Source: JAFDVL01 sp043736395
Lineage (GTDB): Bacteria > Acidobacteriota > Blastocatellia > RBC074
DNA length: 20,657 nucleotides
Assembly: GCA_043736395.1 (NCBI GenBank)
Contig: JAYTCQ010000346.1
Location: forward strand, 1-20,657
Reading direction: 5' to 3'
Shown here: positions 6,945 through 14,530 of the stretch, piece after piece
Layout: each line of letters starts with the position of its first letter
How positions within the stretch are numbered: position 1 is the first letter of the stretch
Program-made: the position numbers and the translations under genes
Notes under the pieces: generated by a model
What the model was told of the DNA's origin: nothing
The model's database searches: none
What the model saw: only the letters and a program-made list of their open reading frames with translations

Positions 6945-7956
6945 TTACCTTTCGTGAAAATTGTTTAGCGACGGAAGCACCGTGACAACTTTCTGTCGCA
7001 CCTCGGCGGTGCCCAATGTTTTCAGGCATTCCAGATGATATTCGCAATCACGCCGCCCTAGTGGTCGTTTGCGACAGCGTGGTTCGCAAGGCAGTTGTTT
7101 TGTGATGGCAAACATGTTCGGGGTGCGCATCGCCTCGTGTTGTTGACTGGTCAGGCCAAAGATGCCGAACGTCGGCGTTCCCATTGCCACACTTAAGTGC
7201 ATCAAGCCGGAATCGTTGGAAATCATCGCCACGCATTCTTGCAACAAGGCCGTTGTGTCGGGCAGGTTTAGTCCGATAAAATCCTGCACGTGCGCAGGCC
7301 ATTGAAAGGGGCGCTTGAAATAGGTGGTCTCGTTGTTCAGCGTCCGGCATGCCAATGATCGCCACCGCTGGAAACTGTGCCGCCAATTCGTCAAAGCCGT
7401 GCCATTTCTTCCACCCCCAGTCCGGCTTGCAATCTGGGTGCATTGCTACTGTTCCAGCGGGTAGATTGAATTTGCGCTCTGAGGCCATCGCAAAGGGCGG
7501 GGGTAACTGCTCTTCCCAGCCAACTTCGCGAGCAATCTTTTCTGCATTACCAATATCGCCTTCCCGCCACCATTCCCGTCGGTCAATGACGATAGTCCGC
7601 CGCGCGCGCACCAAGTTTTGGTAGCCATTCGTCAAAGTTGCCAAAAAGGTAATCGCGGCGATGTCGTAATAATTCTGCTCCAGTCCCGCCAGTTTTTCTC
7701 CGCCCATGTTTCGCCAGGTGCTGGGCAAATAAAACAGATTGCGAATCTCCGGCGCGCCTTCCAGCAATTCCAGCGTCTTTGGGTAATCGGGGGCAACAAG
7801 AACGTCAACTTCATAACCCAACCGCGCAAAGACTCGAATGAGAGGGGTCAGGCGCAAAATGTCCCCAACGCCTCTGCCTCCCGCGACCAGAGCCGTTGGG
7901 CGGGCAGAATGCACAATTTCCTGTCCTGATAATGACTGTTTTTCAACTTCGGTCAT
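6945..7956 (-). pseudogene. Glycosyltransferase family 9 (heptosyltransferase-type), frameshifted
   Basis: The 5' frame (7956 down to about 7340) encodes the N-terminal half, with the GT9 start motif GGRGVGDILRLTPLIRVF, a DVLVAPDYP strand, and in the middle VAMHPDCKPDWGWKKW followed by AVAIIGMPDA. The rest of that frame (to 7048) is nonsense. The C-terminal half continues in the next frame from about 7336 to the stop at 6945, with RPFQWPAHVQDFIG, the GT9 nucleotide-sugar motif ISNDSGLMHLSVAMGTPTFGIFG and a Cys-rich tail (CEPRCRKRPLGRRDCEYHLEC). Joining the halves near 7336-7345 restores a protein of about 335 aa, normal for the family. GT9 enzymes transfer heptose or similar sugars in outer-membrane glycan assembly. 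The break is one extra base (or two missing), either a real mutation or an assembly error. ATG 7956 has a GGAAGG site ten bases upstream. Confidence 0.8.
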
Positions 7957-7992
7957 CTTTGTAGAACCTTCCTAATCGGGCAGGTCTTCCTT

Positions 7993-9207
7993 TCAATTCT
8001 GCCAACGGCGAAAGGCCAGAACGGCATTCAGTCCGCCAAAAGCGAACGAATTGGAAAGAGCGAATTCGACCTCTGCCGGACGCGCTTCGTGGGGGATGAC
8101 ATCAAGATCGCATTGCGGATCAGGCTTCGTGAAATTTGCGGTCGGCGGCAATAGGCTGTGTTGTAAAGCCAGAGTCGTCGCAACCGCCTCCAGTGCGCCC
8201 GACGCACCAAGGGTGTGACCGTGCATGGATTTGGTTGAGCTGATAGCCAAGCGGTCGGTGTGCGCTCCAAACACGGCACGAATTGCGGCAACTTCTGCGG
8301 CATCGTTAACGAGCGTACCCGTCCCGTGCGCATTGATATAACCAATCTGTTCCGGTGCAAAACCCGCGTCCTGTAAAGCCGTTCGCATTGCACGCGCAGC
8401 ACCGTCCGACAAGGGTTGCGTGAGGTGACAGGCATCGGCTGACATGCCGAAGCCTACGATCTCCCCATAAATATGTGCACTCCTCGCTTGCGCGGCTTCA
8501 AGTGATTCGAGCACCAGCATCGCCGCGCCTTCTCCCAGGATCATGCCGCGCCGGTCTTGTGAGAAGGGGCGACATACATCAGGAGCAACCACACGAAGTG
8601 CTTCCCAGGCTTTCAAGTAACCGCGTGTGAACGTCGAATCGCTCCCGCCTGTCAAGGACATTTCAACCAGACCTGAGCGCACCATGTGGAACGCTTGTCC
8701 GATGGCGTGGGTCGCCGATGCACATGCCGTGGACAGGTTGTAAGTCGGTCCGGTTACGCCAAATTCCATGGAAATGTGACTCGCCGCGGCATTGCCCATC
8801 GCACGCAGGAACGTCAGCGGATGCGCATGCTTCGCTGCGTGACCATAGAAATTTGAATAAAACTCATCTTCAGAATGTGTCCCGCCCAAACAGGAACCCG
8901 TTACAATGGCTGTGCGCTCCCGCAAGACCGGCGTCCACTCCACCTGCGCCATCGCCACCGCTTCGCGCGCCGTGACCAGCGCGAACTGCGCAAAGCGGTC
9001 GAGCGACATGAGGAGCTTTCTGTCAAAATGCTCCGTGGCCTCGAAACCACGCACCTCTGCACCGTTTTGAAATCGTAGCTGTGTGCAATCTACCTGCTCA
9101 ATGGGACGAATGCCAACGCTCCCCGCCCGCAAAGCCCGCCAGCACTCGTTAACGGTTTGTCCGAGTGACGAGATCATGCCCATTCCGGTAATCACAACTC
9201 GACGCAT
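7993..9207 (-). CDS. Beta-ketoacyl-[acyl-carrier-protein] synthase, FabF-like
   Basis: 404 aa, normal for a stand-alone KAS I/II. It catalyses decarboxylative Claisen condensation of an acyl-enzyme with malonyl-ACP. The catalytic triad is intact: Cys162 in STACASA, His294 in INAHGTGT and His331 in KSMHGHTLGASG, with Lys326 in the same motif. The N-terminal VVITGMGMISSLG and C-terminal NSFAFGGLNAVL are typical of the family. ATG 9207 lies two bases after the ACP stop, strongly suggesting coupled translation, so the adjacent ACP is its likely partner. Being in a glycan-type cluster separate from any fab operon, it probably serves a dedicated acyl chain (compare NodE, known for specialised lipid chains). 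Its chain length or primer preference cannot be read from the sequence. Confidence 0.93.
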   Translation of the reverse strand: MRRVVITGMGMISSLGQTVNECWRALRAGSVGIRPIEQVDCTQLRFQNGAEVRGFEATEHFDRKLLMSLDRFAQFALVTAREAVAMAQVEWTPVLRERTAIVTGSCLGGTHSEDEFYSNFYGHAAKHAHPLTFLRAMGNAAASHISMEFGVTGPTYNLSTACASATHAIGQAFHMVRSGLVEMSLTGGSDSTFTRGYLKAWEALRVVAPDVCRPFSQDRRGMILGEGAAMLVLESLEAAQARSAHIYGEIVGFGMSADACHLTQPLSDGAARAMRTALQDAGFAPEQIGYINAHGTGTLVNDAAEVAAIRAVFGAHTDRLAISSTKSMHGHTLGASGALEAVATTLALQHSLLPPTANFTKPDPQCDLDVIPHEARPAEVEFALSNSFAFGGLNAVLAFRRWQN

Positions 9208-9209
9208 AT

Positions 9210-9464
9210 TTACACCGTTGCCTTTTTGACAAGCGCCATCTCCAACTTTTCGACGACATCGCGCACGAGGCGAATATTCGCGATCTCTTCATCCGGGATG
9301 GTGATGTGATATTCATCTTCCAATTCGGAAATAAGGCCAAGCGCCGCCAAAGAATCCATTTGCACCTCTTCAAACGAAGAGTCCAGCGTAATCTCCTCCG
9401 GCGGAATCTGTTGCAGTTCTGCGATCAAGGCAATGACTTTTTGGGTAACCCCTTCAGACAACAT
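9210..9464 (-). CDS. Acyl carrier protein
   Basis: 84 aa from ATG 9464. GGGAG six bases upstream decides this start over an in-frame TTG at 9482. The four-helix ACP pattern is clear, with the 4'-phosphopantetheine attachment Ser38 in VQMDSLAAL, an acidic recognition helix after it (LISELEDEYHITIPDEEI) and a C-terminal helix. The usual DSL motif is kept. It would carry acyl intermediates as thioesters for the ketosynthase encoded two bases downstream and perhaps donate them to an acyltransferase in the cluster. A cognate phosphopantetheinyl transferase is not in the window and would be supplied elsewhere. Confidence 0.93.
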   Translation of the reverse strand: MLSEGVTQKVIALIAELQQIPPEEITLDSSFEEVQMDSLAALGLISELEDEYHITIPDEEIANIRLVRDVVEKLEMALVKKATV

Positions 9465-9520
9465 GACAATCTCCCTTTTCAAGTTAAGTTTTGAGCAATG
9501 ATTCAGCGGTCATACCGGCC

Positions 9521-10696
9521 TCACAACGTGGCCAGCAAATCGGTCAAGACGCGGCGGCTGTCAAAATATTCTTCCGCAATTGCGCGCGCGGCGACCGCAT
9601 GCCGTTGATAATCGCCGACCACTTCCCGTAGTGCCGCAGTCGCCCCGGCAGCATCTGTAAAACTGAATAACCCGCAACCCGTCGGCAGATAGCGCGACCA
9701 CCCGGTATCCTGCGTCACGACCGGACGACCAGCGGCCAGATAACAAGCCGAACGACAGGAAAACCAGCCTGTGCGTGCCTTGACATAAGTTTCCTTCGCT
9801 ATCGAAAACTCGCCGCGCGATTGCTGAATGAACGTGCGATATGTTTGCCAGTCAGGCGCGTAAACCTCCGGGTCAAGCACGTGCCAGCCTTTTTCGCGCG
9901 CATCGTTCGCCGGGAATGACGCGCCAACTCCGCCGTTCTGCGTCACAGCCACTGTCAAAGGGATTTCAGGAATGCTTTGGGGCAGTGCAAAGAAGCGCTG
10001 AAATTCAACATCCTTCTGCCCCCAGCTTTCGCCTTCGTATTGCAGCGGCGGCACCGCCGTCCACGTCATCAGCGTCGTGAACTCGCTTGCACGCGGCACT
10101 GCGATCACAGGCCAGTGTGAAAGGCAAACGGGCTGGCGTGTCGGTCGCCAATTGATCCCGCAATCCGGGATGCGACAATCCGGTGCACCGATATTTTCCC
10201 CGAACGTAAAATGATGCGTGTGCTCATTCAGCCCCGGTTTCCCCGTATAAAACTGTTGCTGCGTCAGGTATTGCACCTGCGTGAACATCGGATCGGAATC
10301 AATCAGCACGCGCGCCGGAATGCGTTGATATTCATCGCGCAAAAATGTGGCGCACGAAACATTTACCAGCACATCCGCCGTGCGAATCAACTCCTTGACC
10401 TGCGCTTCTGACAAGCCATAACATTGCCCCGAGGCTTCATCGCGGTACGCCCAGCGGTGGGACAAACCAAGTCCTTCCATCGCGGCCCCCAGAAAGGCGA
10501 CATTCGCGGACGCATCGCCCCAATCGCTGCCCGCTGGTTGGAACAACGGCCACACGCGCGTGTCTTCGATGTAATAGACATCGTGTCCGAGTGCAGCAAA
10601 GCCCAGTGGATATTGCCCATAATCCCACGTTAGGCCACCAGTTGGAAGCAGACCTATAAAGCCCCCTACAATGATTCGTAAGCGATCCATTCCCAT
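9521..10696 (-). CDS. GT-B fold glycosyltransferase (CgeB/GT1-GT4-like)
   Basis: About 391 aa from ATG 10696, which has TTGAGG six bases upstream; an in-frame TTG at 10708 would overlap the previous gene by four bases and has no such site. The N-terminal domain begins LRIIVGGFIGLLPTGGLTWDYGQYPLGFAALGHDVYYIED, recalling the acceptor half of GT-B enzymes (written here as a description of strand plus glycine loop, residues 6 to 45). The C-terminal half has GEFSIAKETYVKARTGWFS, YLAAGRPVVTQDTGWSRYLP and FTDAAGATAALREV, typical of the nucleotide-sugar side of CgeB-like and GT4-like proteins. It probably adds a sugar to a cytoplasmic acceptor in the glycoconjugate pathway. Donor, acceptor and stereochemistry are unknown. 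ACP follows after 56 bases, the largest gap in the operon. Confidence 0.7.
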   Translation of the reverse strand: MGMDRLRIIVGGFIGLLPTGGLTWDYGQYPLGFAALGHDVYYIEDTRVWPLFQPAGSDWGDASANVAFLGAAMEGLGLSHRWAYRDEASGQCYGLSEAQVKELIRTADVLVNVSCATFLRDEYQRIPARVLIDSDPMFTQVQYLTQQQFYTGKPGLNEHTHHFTFGENIGAPDCRIPDCGINWRPTRQPVCLSHWPVIAVPRASEFTTLMTWTAVPPLQYEGESWGQKDVEFQRFFALPQSIPEIPLTVAVTQNGGVGASFPANDAREKGWHVLDPEVYAPDWQTYRTFIQQSRGEFSIAKETYVKARTGWFSCRSACYLAAGRPVVTQDTGWSRYLPTGCGLFSFTDAAGATAALREVVGDYQRHAVAARAIAEEYFDSRRVLTDLLATL

Positions 10697-10704
10697 AAAG
10701 AGCC

Positions 10705-11670
10705 TCAATCATTGGCACTGACATACCACTGCGCAGGCAGGATGTCTTCCTTGGCGATTGATTTATCGAGCACATCAACAACCAGCGAAAATTTATAGTT
10801 ATCCTGAGCAAAACCCAGCGCTTTCAACGCGGGTTCCAAGTGCGGCGTCATCAACACTGCCACTTTGTTGAGCGGCGCTTCGACGCATGCTATCAATGCT
10901 TGTTCGTGTGCCAGATTGATGACGGCGGTCAAGGTCGCTTGCAAGACTGTCTCGCTCCCAGTTGTTAACAGATCGCAAATCATCCACTGCTTGTCCTGTG
11001 GCCGGTGCATGGAAGTTGCCAACCCCACGAATTCACCATGTTGCTCAACACCTAGAAACCGGTAGGAACCGTGACTTGTTTTCCAAGGCAAGGTGCGTGA
11101 ATCACGTACTGTCAGACAGCCTGGCCTTTGTGCCATCTGCTGCCAAAGAGGGTCTATCCGCTCATCCAACGTGGTCAGTTCGGTAACAACAAACCCCGCT
11201 GGCAAAGGCAACGATTGCGCCAAGGGCAGTGGTAAACTCCAAAGCGGAAAAGAGCCGGTATAAATGCGCGGAAAAATGCGAAACAGGCGCGCCCAACGCG
11301 GATCGGGAATCATGTAAACCAAACCATAACCGCGTTCGCGCATGGCATTCACCGCTAAGCGATACATTGCCGGAATCGGATGATTCAATGGATTCGGACT
11401 GTGAAAGCTCCGTGCCCGCTTCGAGATGATCGCGGCAAACGGGCGCAACGCTGCGACCTCACGGCCATTGATACAAATTAACACTCGGAAAAAGGCAAAT
11501 TGGGAAACAATCTCCCCGGTTTCACTGTCGAGTCCGAGCGCAATTACGGCTTTCCCCAGCCGATGATTCCAAGTTGCAGCATCAAGCTGATCCCAACCGC
11601 TTTCTTCCGACCAGAAGCGAATCAGTGCCGCTTCATCGGCGGGCGTACTCAGGCGATAAGTGATATTCAT
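10705..11670 (-). CDS. GNAT-fold acyltransferase-like protein (first of a paralogous pair by coordinate)
   Basis: 321 aa. The start MNITYRLSTPADEAALIRFWSEES has the opening strand-helix of GNAT N-acyltransferases. Residues 40-130 continue that fold (IVSQFAFFRVLICINGREV, an ALRPFAAI strand and the helix MYRLAVNAMRERGYGLVYMIP), and a second, more diverged half ends LKALGFAQDNYKFSLVVDV. The total is about twice a single GNAT, suggesting a two-lobed FemX-like or tandem-GNAT arrangement. It shares the N-terminal NITYRL and C-terminal WYVS/T-x-(E/N)-D signature with the next gene, so the two arose by duplication. ATG 11670 lies four bases after the neighbour's stop. A role in N-acylating an amino sugar or amino-acid decoration is plausible but not shown. 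Confidence 0.65.
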   Translation of the reverse strand: MNITYRLSTPADEAALIRFWSEESGWDQLDAATWNHRLGKAVIALGLDSETGEIVSQFAFFRVLICINGREVAALRPFAAIISKRARSFHSPNPLNHPIPAMYRLAVNAMRERGYGLVYMIPDPRWARLFRIFPRIYTGSFPLWSLPLPLAQSLPLPAGFVVTELTTLDERIDPLWQQMAQRPGCLTVRDSRTLPWKTSHGSYRFLGVEQHGEFVGLATSMHRPQDKQWMICDLLTTGSETVLQATLTAVINLAHEQALIACVEAPLNKVAVLMTPHLEPALKALGFAQDNYKFSLVVDVLDKSIAKEDILPAQWYVSAND

Positions 11671-11674
11671 TAGT

Positions 11675-12664
11675 TTAGTCTTCCGGAGTTACATACCAGC
11701 GATCAGGTGCAATCATTTGGGCGTTCAGCGGTGAGTCAGCCGGATCGCGCACCGAACAGACAAAAGCGAAACGAAAATCCACTGCTGTAAACCCCAGTGC
11801 GGAAAGGGCGGCACTCCATTGTGGCGTACGCATTGCCTTCAGTACACTTGGCGTAGACTGCACACCTGCTAAGCGTTGCTCTGTCAAATGCCGGATAACT
11901 GCCACCAGAACTTCCACCGTGTCTGCCGGATGACGAGCCAGGCAATCGGCAATTAGCCCAGTGCGCCTGTTAATCGCCACATACCCTGCCAGCGTGTTGT
12001 GTTGATCGTAAACAGCCAGTGTCAGATGCGCACCGTTTTTATATCCGAGCCACGCCGAGCCACGTTCCACACCACATTGCAGGGGGAAATTATTTTTAGC
12101 CGTCTGCCAGAGCGCATCGTATTCATCGCCAAATTTCTCGACCGTGCGAACGACGTAAGAACTGCCGCTACTCCCGGAAAAATTTTCGCCGAGTGGCAAC
12201 TCCACACATTCAAATTCCACACCAGCAAAAAACAGGATGTGGCGCTGCGCCAGGACTTTAAAAACAGGCAACCAGGCCGCTTCCGGCAGGGCATAAACAA
12301 TCTCTGATCCTTGCGCGGCGGCGGAGTGAATCGCGGTTTGATAAAGCCTGACCGTCGGATGGTCTTTGTCGCGCAACGAATGTTGACGCAAATCGCTGCG
12401 GAGAATCGGAGCCGACAACCGCCACGCTTTGACTTCCCGCTCATCTACCACCACGCGCGCTGGGATGAAGGCTTCCTGTCCGGCAATCACGCCGCTTTCA
12501 TCCACGGCCACAACGATGATTGCGTCGCCAAAAGGCGTCCCTCGATACCATTGTCGCCACAACTCCGGCGGCGGCGCGCCCCAGCCTGATTCTTCTTCCC
12601 AGAGCCGCAACACACCGGGCAAATCGCTGTCCTGAAAAAGCCGATAGGTAATGTTTTTAGACAT
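11675..12664 (-). CDS. GNAT-fold acyltransferase-like protein (paralogue of the adjacent gene)
   Basis: 329 aa from ATG 12664, supported by AGGA six bases upstream. The frame is open back to 12763, but that would overlap the ABC gene by 71 bases and adds an implausible basic leader. Opening MSKNITYRLFQDSDLPGVLRLWEEESGWG matches the paralogue's NITYRL...EESGW; the end PDRWYVTPED matches its QWYVSAND. The middle holds VIAGQEAFIPARVVVDEREV, YQTAIHSAAAQGSEIVYALPE and, in the second half, a GYVAINRRTGLIADCL strand pair. Sequence identity between the pair is otherwise low, so the duplication is old and functions have probably diverged. No canonical acetyl-CoA loop (Q/RxxGxG/A) is obvious in either, so CoA use is uncertain. 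Confidence 0.65.
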   Translation of the reverse strand: MSKNITYRLFQDSDLPGVLRLWEEESGWGAPPPELWRQWYRGTPFGDAIIVVAVDESGVIAGQEAFIPARVVVDEREVKAWRLSAPILRSDLRQHSLRDKDHPTVRLYQTAIHSAAAQGSEIVYALPEAAWLPVFKVLAQRHILFFAGVEFECVELPLGENFSGSSGSSYVVRTVEKFGDEYDALWQTAKNNFPLQCGVERGSAWLGYKNGAHLTLAVYDQHNTLAGYVAINRRTGLIADCLARHPADTVEVLVAVIRHLTEQRLAGVQSTPSVLKAMRTPQWSAALSALGFTAVDFRFAFVCSVRDPADSPLNAQMIAPDRWYVTPED

Positions 12665-12692
12665 CTGATTCCTGCTTATCCTTCGTGCAAAC

Positions 12693-14513
12693 TTACAATG
12701 CCGCGATATGTTGATGGCGATATAGATGTGCGTATACTTTGTCTTCCGCCAACAGTGATTCATGCGTGCCGCGCTCCACGATGTGGCCGTCCTCCAGTGC
12801 CAGGATCAAATCGGCGCGCTGAATGGTGGACAGGCGATGCGAGATGATGAAAGTCGTGCGGCCTGCCATCAATTGCGAGAGCGCATCGAAAATTTTTCGT
12901 TCGGTATGTGCGTCAAGCGCCGACGTTGGCTCATCCAAAATCAAAATCGGCGCGTCTTTCAGTAACGCACGCGCGATGGCAATGCGCTGCCGTTCCCCGC
13001 CGGAAAGCGCATCACCGCGTTCCCCCAGAATCGTGTTGTATCCTTGCGGCAGGCGTTCAATGAAATCGTGTGCCTGCGCAATCCGAGCCGCTGCCATAAT
13101 TTCTTCCCGTGTTGCTCCCGGGCGACCAAAAGCAATGTTTTCCGCCACGGTCATTGGAAACAAAAATGACTCCTGTAACACCAGGGAAATATTTTCCCGC
13201 AGCCACGCCAACGACAGCTCGCGCACATCACAACCGTCTACCAATATGCGACCTTCCCACGCGTCGAAAAAACGTAGAATCAACGACACCAGCGAAGTCT
13301 TGCCTGCACCTGTTGCGCCGACCACCGCAATGATTTGTCCAGGGCAGGCGTGAAACGAAACATCACGCAACACAGGGGGCTCTGCTTGAACTTCATCGCC
13401 CGTATCTGAAGTCTTTAAGCGATAGCCAAAGGTGACATTTTCAAACGTAACCTCGCCCTGCGCCCGCTGGGCAGGGGTTACAGGTCGCGCGCATTCCGGC
13501 ACGATTTCTGGCGAATCAATAATCTCGAACACCCGCCGCCCCCGCGAAATCACAGCAATCGCATATCCAACCGCCGCCGTCAGCGCATTGACCGGCCCGT
13601 ACATCGCCGCCAAATAACCGAGAAACACCAGTAAATCGCCGACCGACAACCGTCCCTCCAAAACGCGTCCGGCTCCCAGCCAGAGCAAGACAGCAGCGGC
13701 CACGGCGGTAATCAAGGTCGTCACTTCTTTGTAGCCCGTCGAAACCACATTCGCCGTCACGTAAGCCTTCTCAAATTCAGAGGCGCGGTCGTGAAATTTC
13801 TGTCGCACATAAGATTCACGCCCAAACCCTTGAATCAAACGGATGGCTGACAGACTTTGCTGCGCGAAGGCCGAGAGCGCACTCAATTTCTGTAACTGCG
13901 CGGTCGTCGAACGATCCATCGGTTTGACGAACACGACCAATGCTGCCGCCAACAACGGAACTACCATCAGCGCCACCAGCGCCAGCATCAAGTCCAATCG
14001 CGCCATGATCGCAAACATTCCGCCCAAACAAAGCAATGACACCACCACAGGCAAAGCGACCTGCGCGACCGCAAAATAAACGACGAAAACATCAGCGCTC
14101 AGCCGTTGCAATAAATCGCCGATTTCGTGCCGACTGTGCCACGTCAGCGAGAGTCGCTGTAATTTGGCAAACAGATCGCGCGAAAGATCGGAAACCAATG
14201 CCTGCGCTACTTTTACAGTGGCTCGCATCAACCCCCAGGTCAGCGCCGCGCTGCCCACTGCAATCAGGACGGCACCCGCCACCGCCCAGAGCAACAATCC
14301 CTGGCGCGTGACGGCAACCGGCAAAGATGAACTCAACGCACGCAACCAATCTGGCCAGGGGCGTTCTGGTTGCAAGGCATAATCCACTACAATCTTGATA
14401 GGCCAGGGACGCGCCATTTCAATGACAATGCCGAGTAGTGCCAGCATAAAAACCAGCCCCATTCGTACCTTGTGTGGCCGCGCATACCGCAGCAAGCGAA
14501 GAAATATTTGCAA
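12693..14513 (-). CDS. ABC exporter, fused membrane and ATPase domains (MsbA/lipid-exporter type)
   Basis: 606 aa half-transporter working as a homodimer in the inner membrane. Six membrane spans lie in residues about 15-325. The ATPase follows: Walker A at 399-407 (GATGAGKTS), Q-loop Gln447 (VLQESFLF), signature LSGGERQ at 503-509, Walker B ILILDE at 523-528 and H-loop His559 (ISHRLST). All motifs are intact, so it should be active. MsbA-like proteins flip lipids, lipid-linked glycans or peptides. The start is TTG 14513, with an in-frame TGA two codons upstream and AAAGGAG ten bases away overlapping the preceding stop. It lies 16 bases after the GH-GT2 gene. In this cluster it most likely flips the finished glycolipid or glycan; substrate is inferred. 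Confidence 0.93.
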   Translation of the reverse strand: MQIFLRLLRYARPHKVRMGLVFMLALLGIVIEMARPWPIKIVVDYALQPERPWPDWLRALSSSLPVAVTRQGLLLWAVAGAVLIAVGSAALTWGLMRATVKVAQALVSDLSRDLFAKLQRLSLTWHSRHEIGDLLQRLSADVFVVYFAVAQVALPVVVSLLCLGGMFAIMARLDLMLALVALMVVPLLAAALVVFVKPMDRSTTAQLQKLSALSAFAQQSLSAIRLIQGFGRESYVRQKFHDRASEFEKAYVTANVVSTGYKEVTTLITAVAAAVLLWLGAGRVLEGRLSVGDLLVFLGYLAAMYGPVNALTAAVGYAIAVISRGRRVFEIIDSPEIVPECARPVTPAQRAQGEVTFENVTFGYRLKTSDTGDEVQAEPPVLRDVSFHACPGQIIAVVGATGAGKTSLVSLILRFFDAWEGRILVDGCDVRELSLAWLRENISLVLQESFLFPMTVAENIAFGRPGATREEIMAAARIAQAHDFIERLPQGYNTILGERGDALSGGERQRIAIARALLKDAPILILDEPTSALDAHTERKIFDALSQLMAGRTTFIISHRLSTIQRADLILALEDGHIVERGTHESLLAEDKVYAHLYRHQHIAAL

Positions 14514-14523
14514 CGCTCAAGCA

Positions 14524-14530
14524 CTCCTTT
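14524..14530 (-). promoter_or_regulatory. Shine-Dalgarno site deciding the TTG start of the ABC gene
   Basis: AAAGGAG on the minus strand, ten bases before TTG 14513, overlapping the first base of the upstream gene's TGA. It supports the non-ATG start and suggests translational coupling with the GH-GT2 gene. Confidence 0.6.

Noticed and set aside
7330..7350. Programmed frameshifting in the GT9 gene
   Set aside because: No slippery heptamer, downstream pseudoknot candidate or rare-codon/stop context is visible; a mutation or assembly indel is simpler.
7993..9464. Part of a modular polyketide synthase
   Set aside because: KS and ACP are separate small proteins, with no AT, KR, DH or thioesterase domain anywhere in the window.
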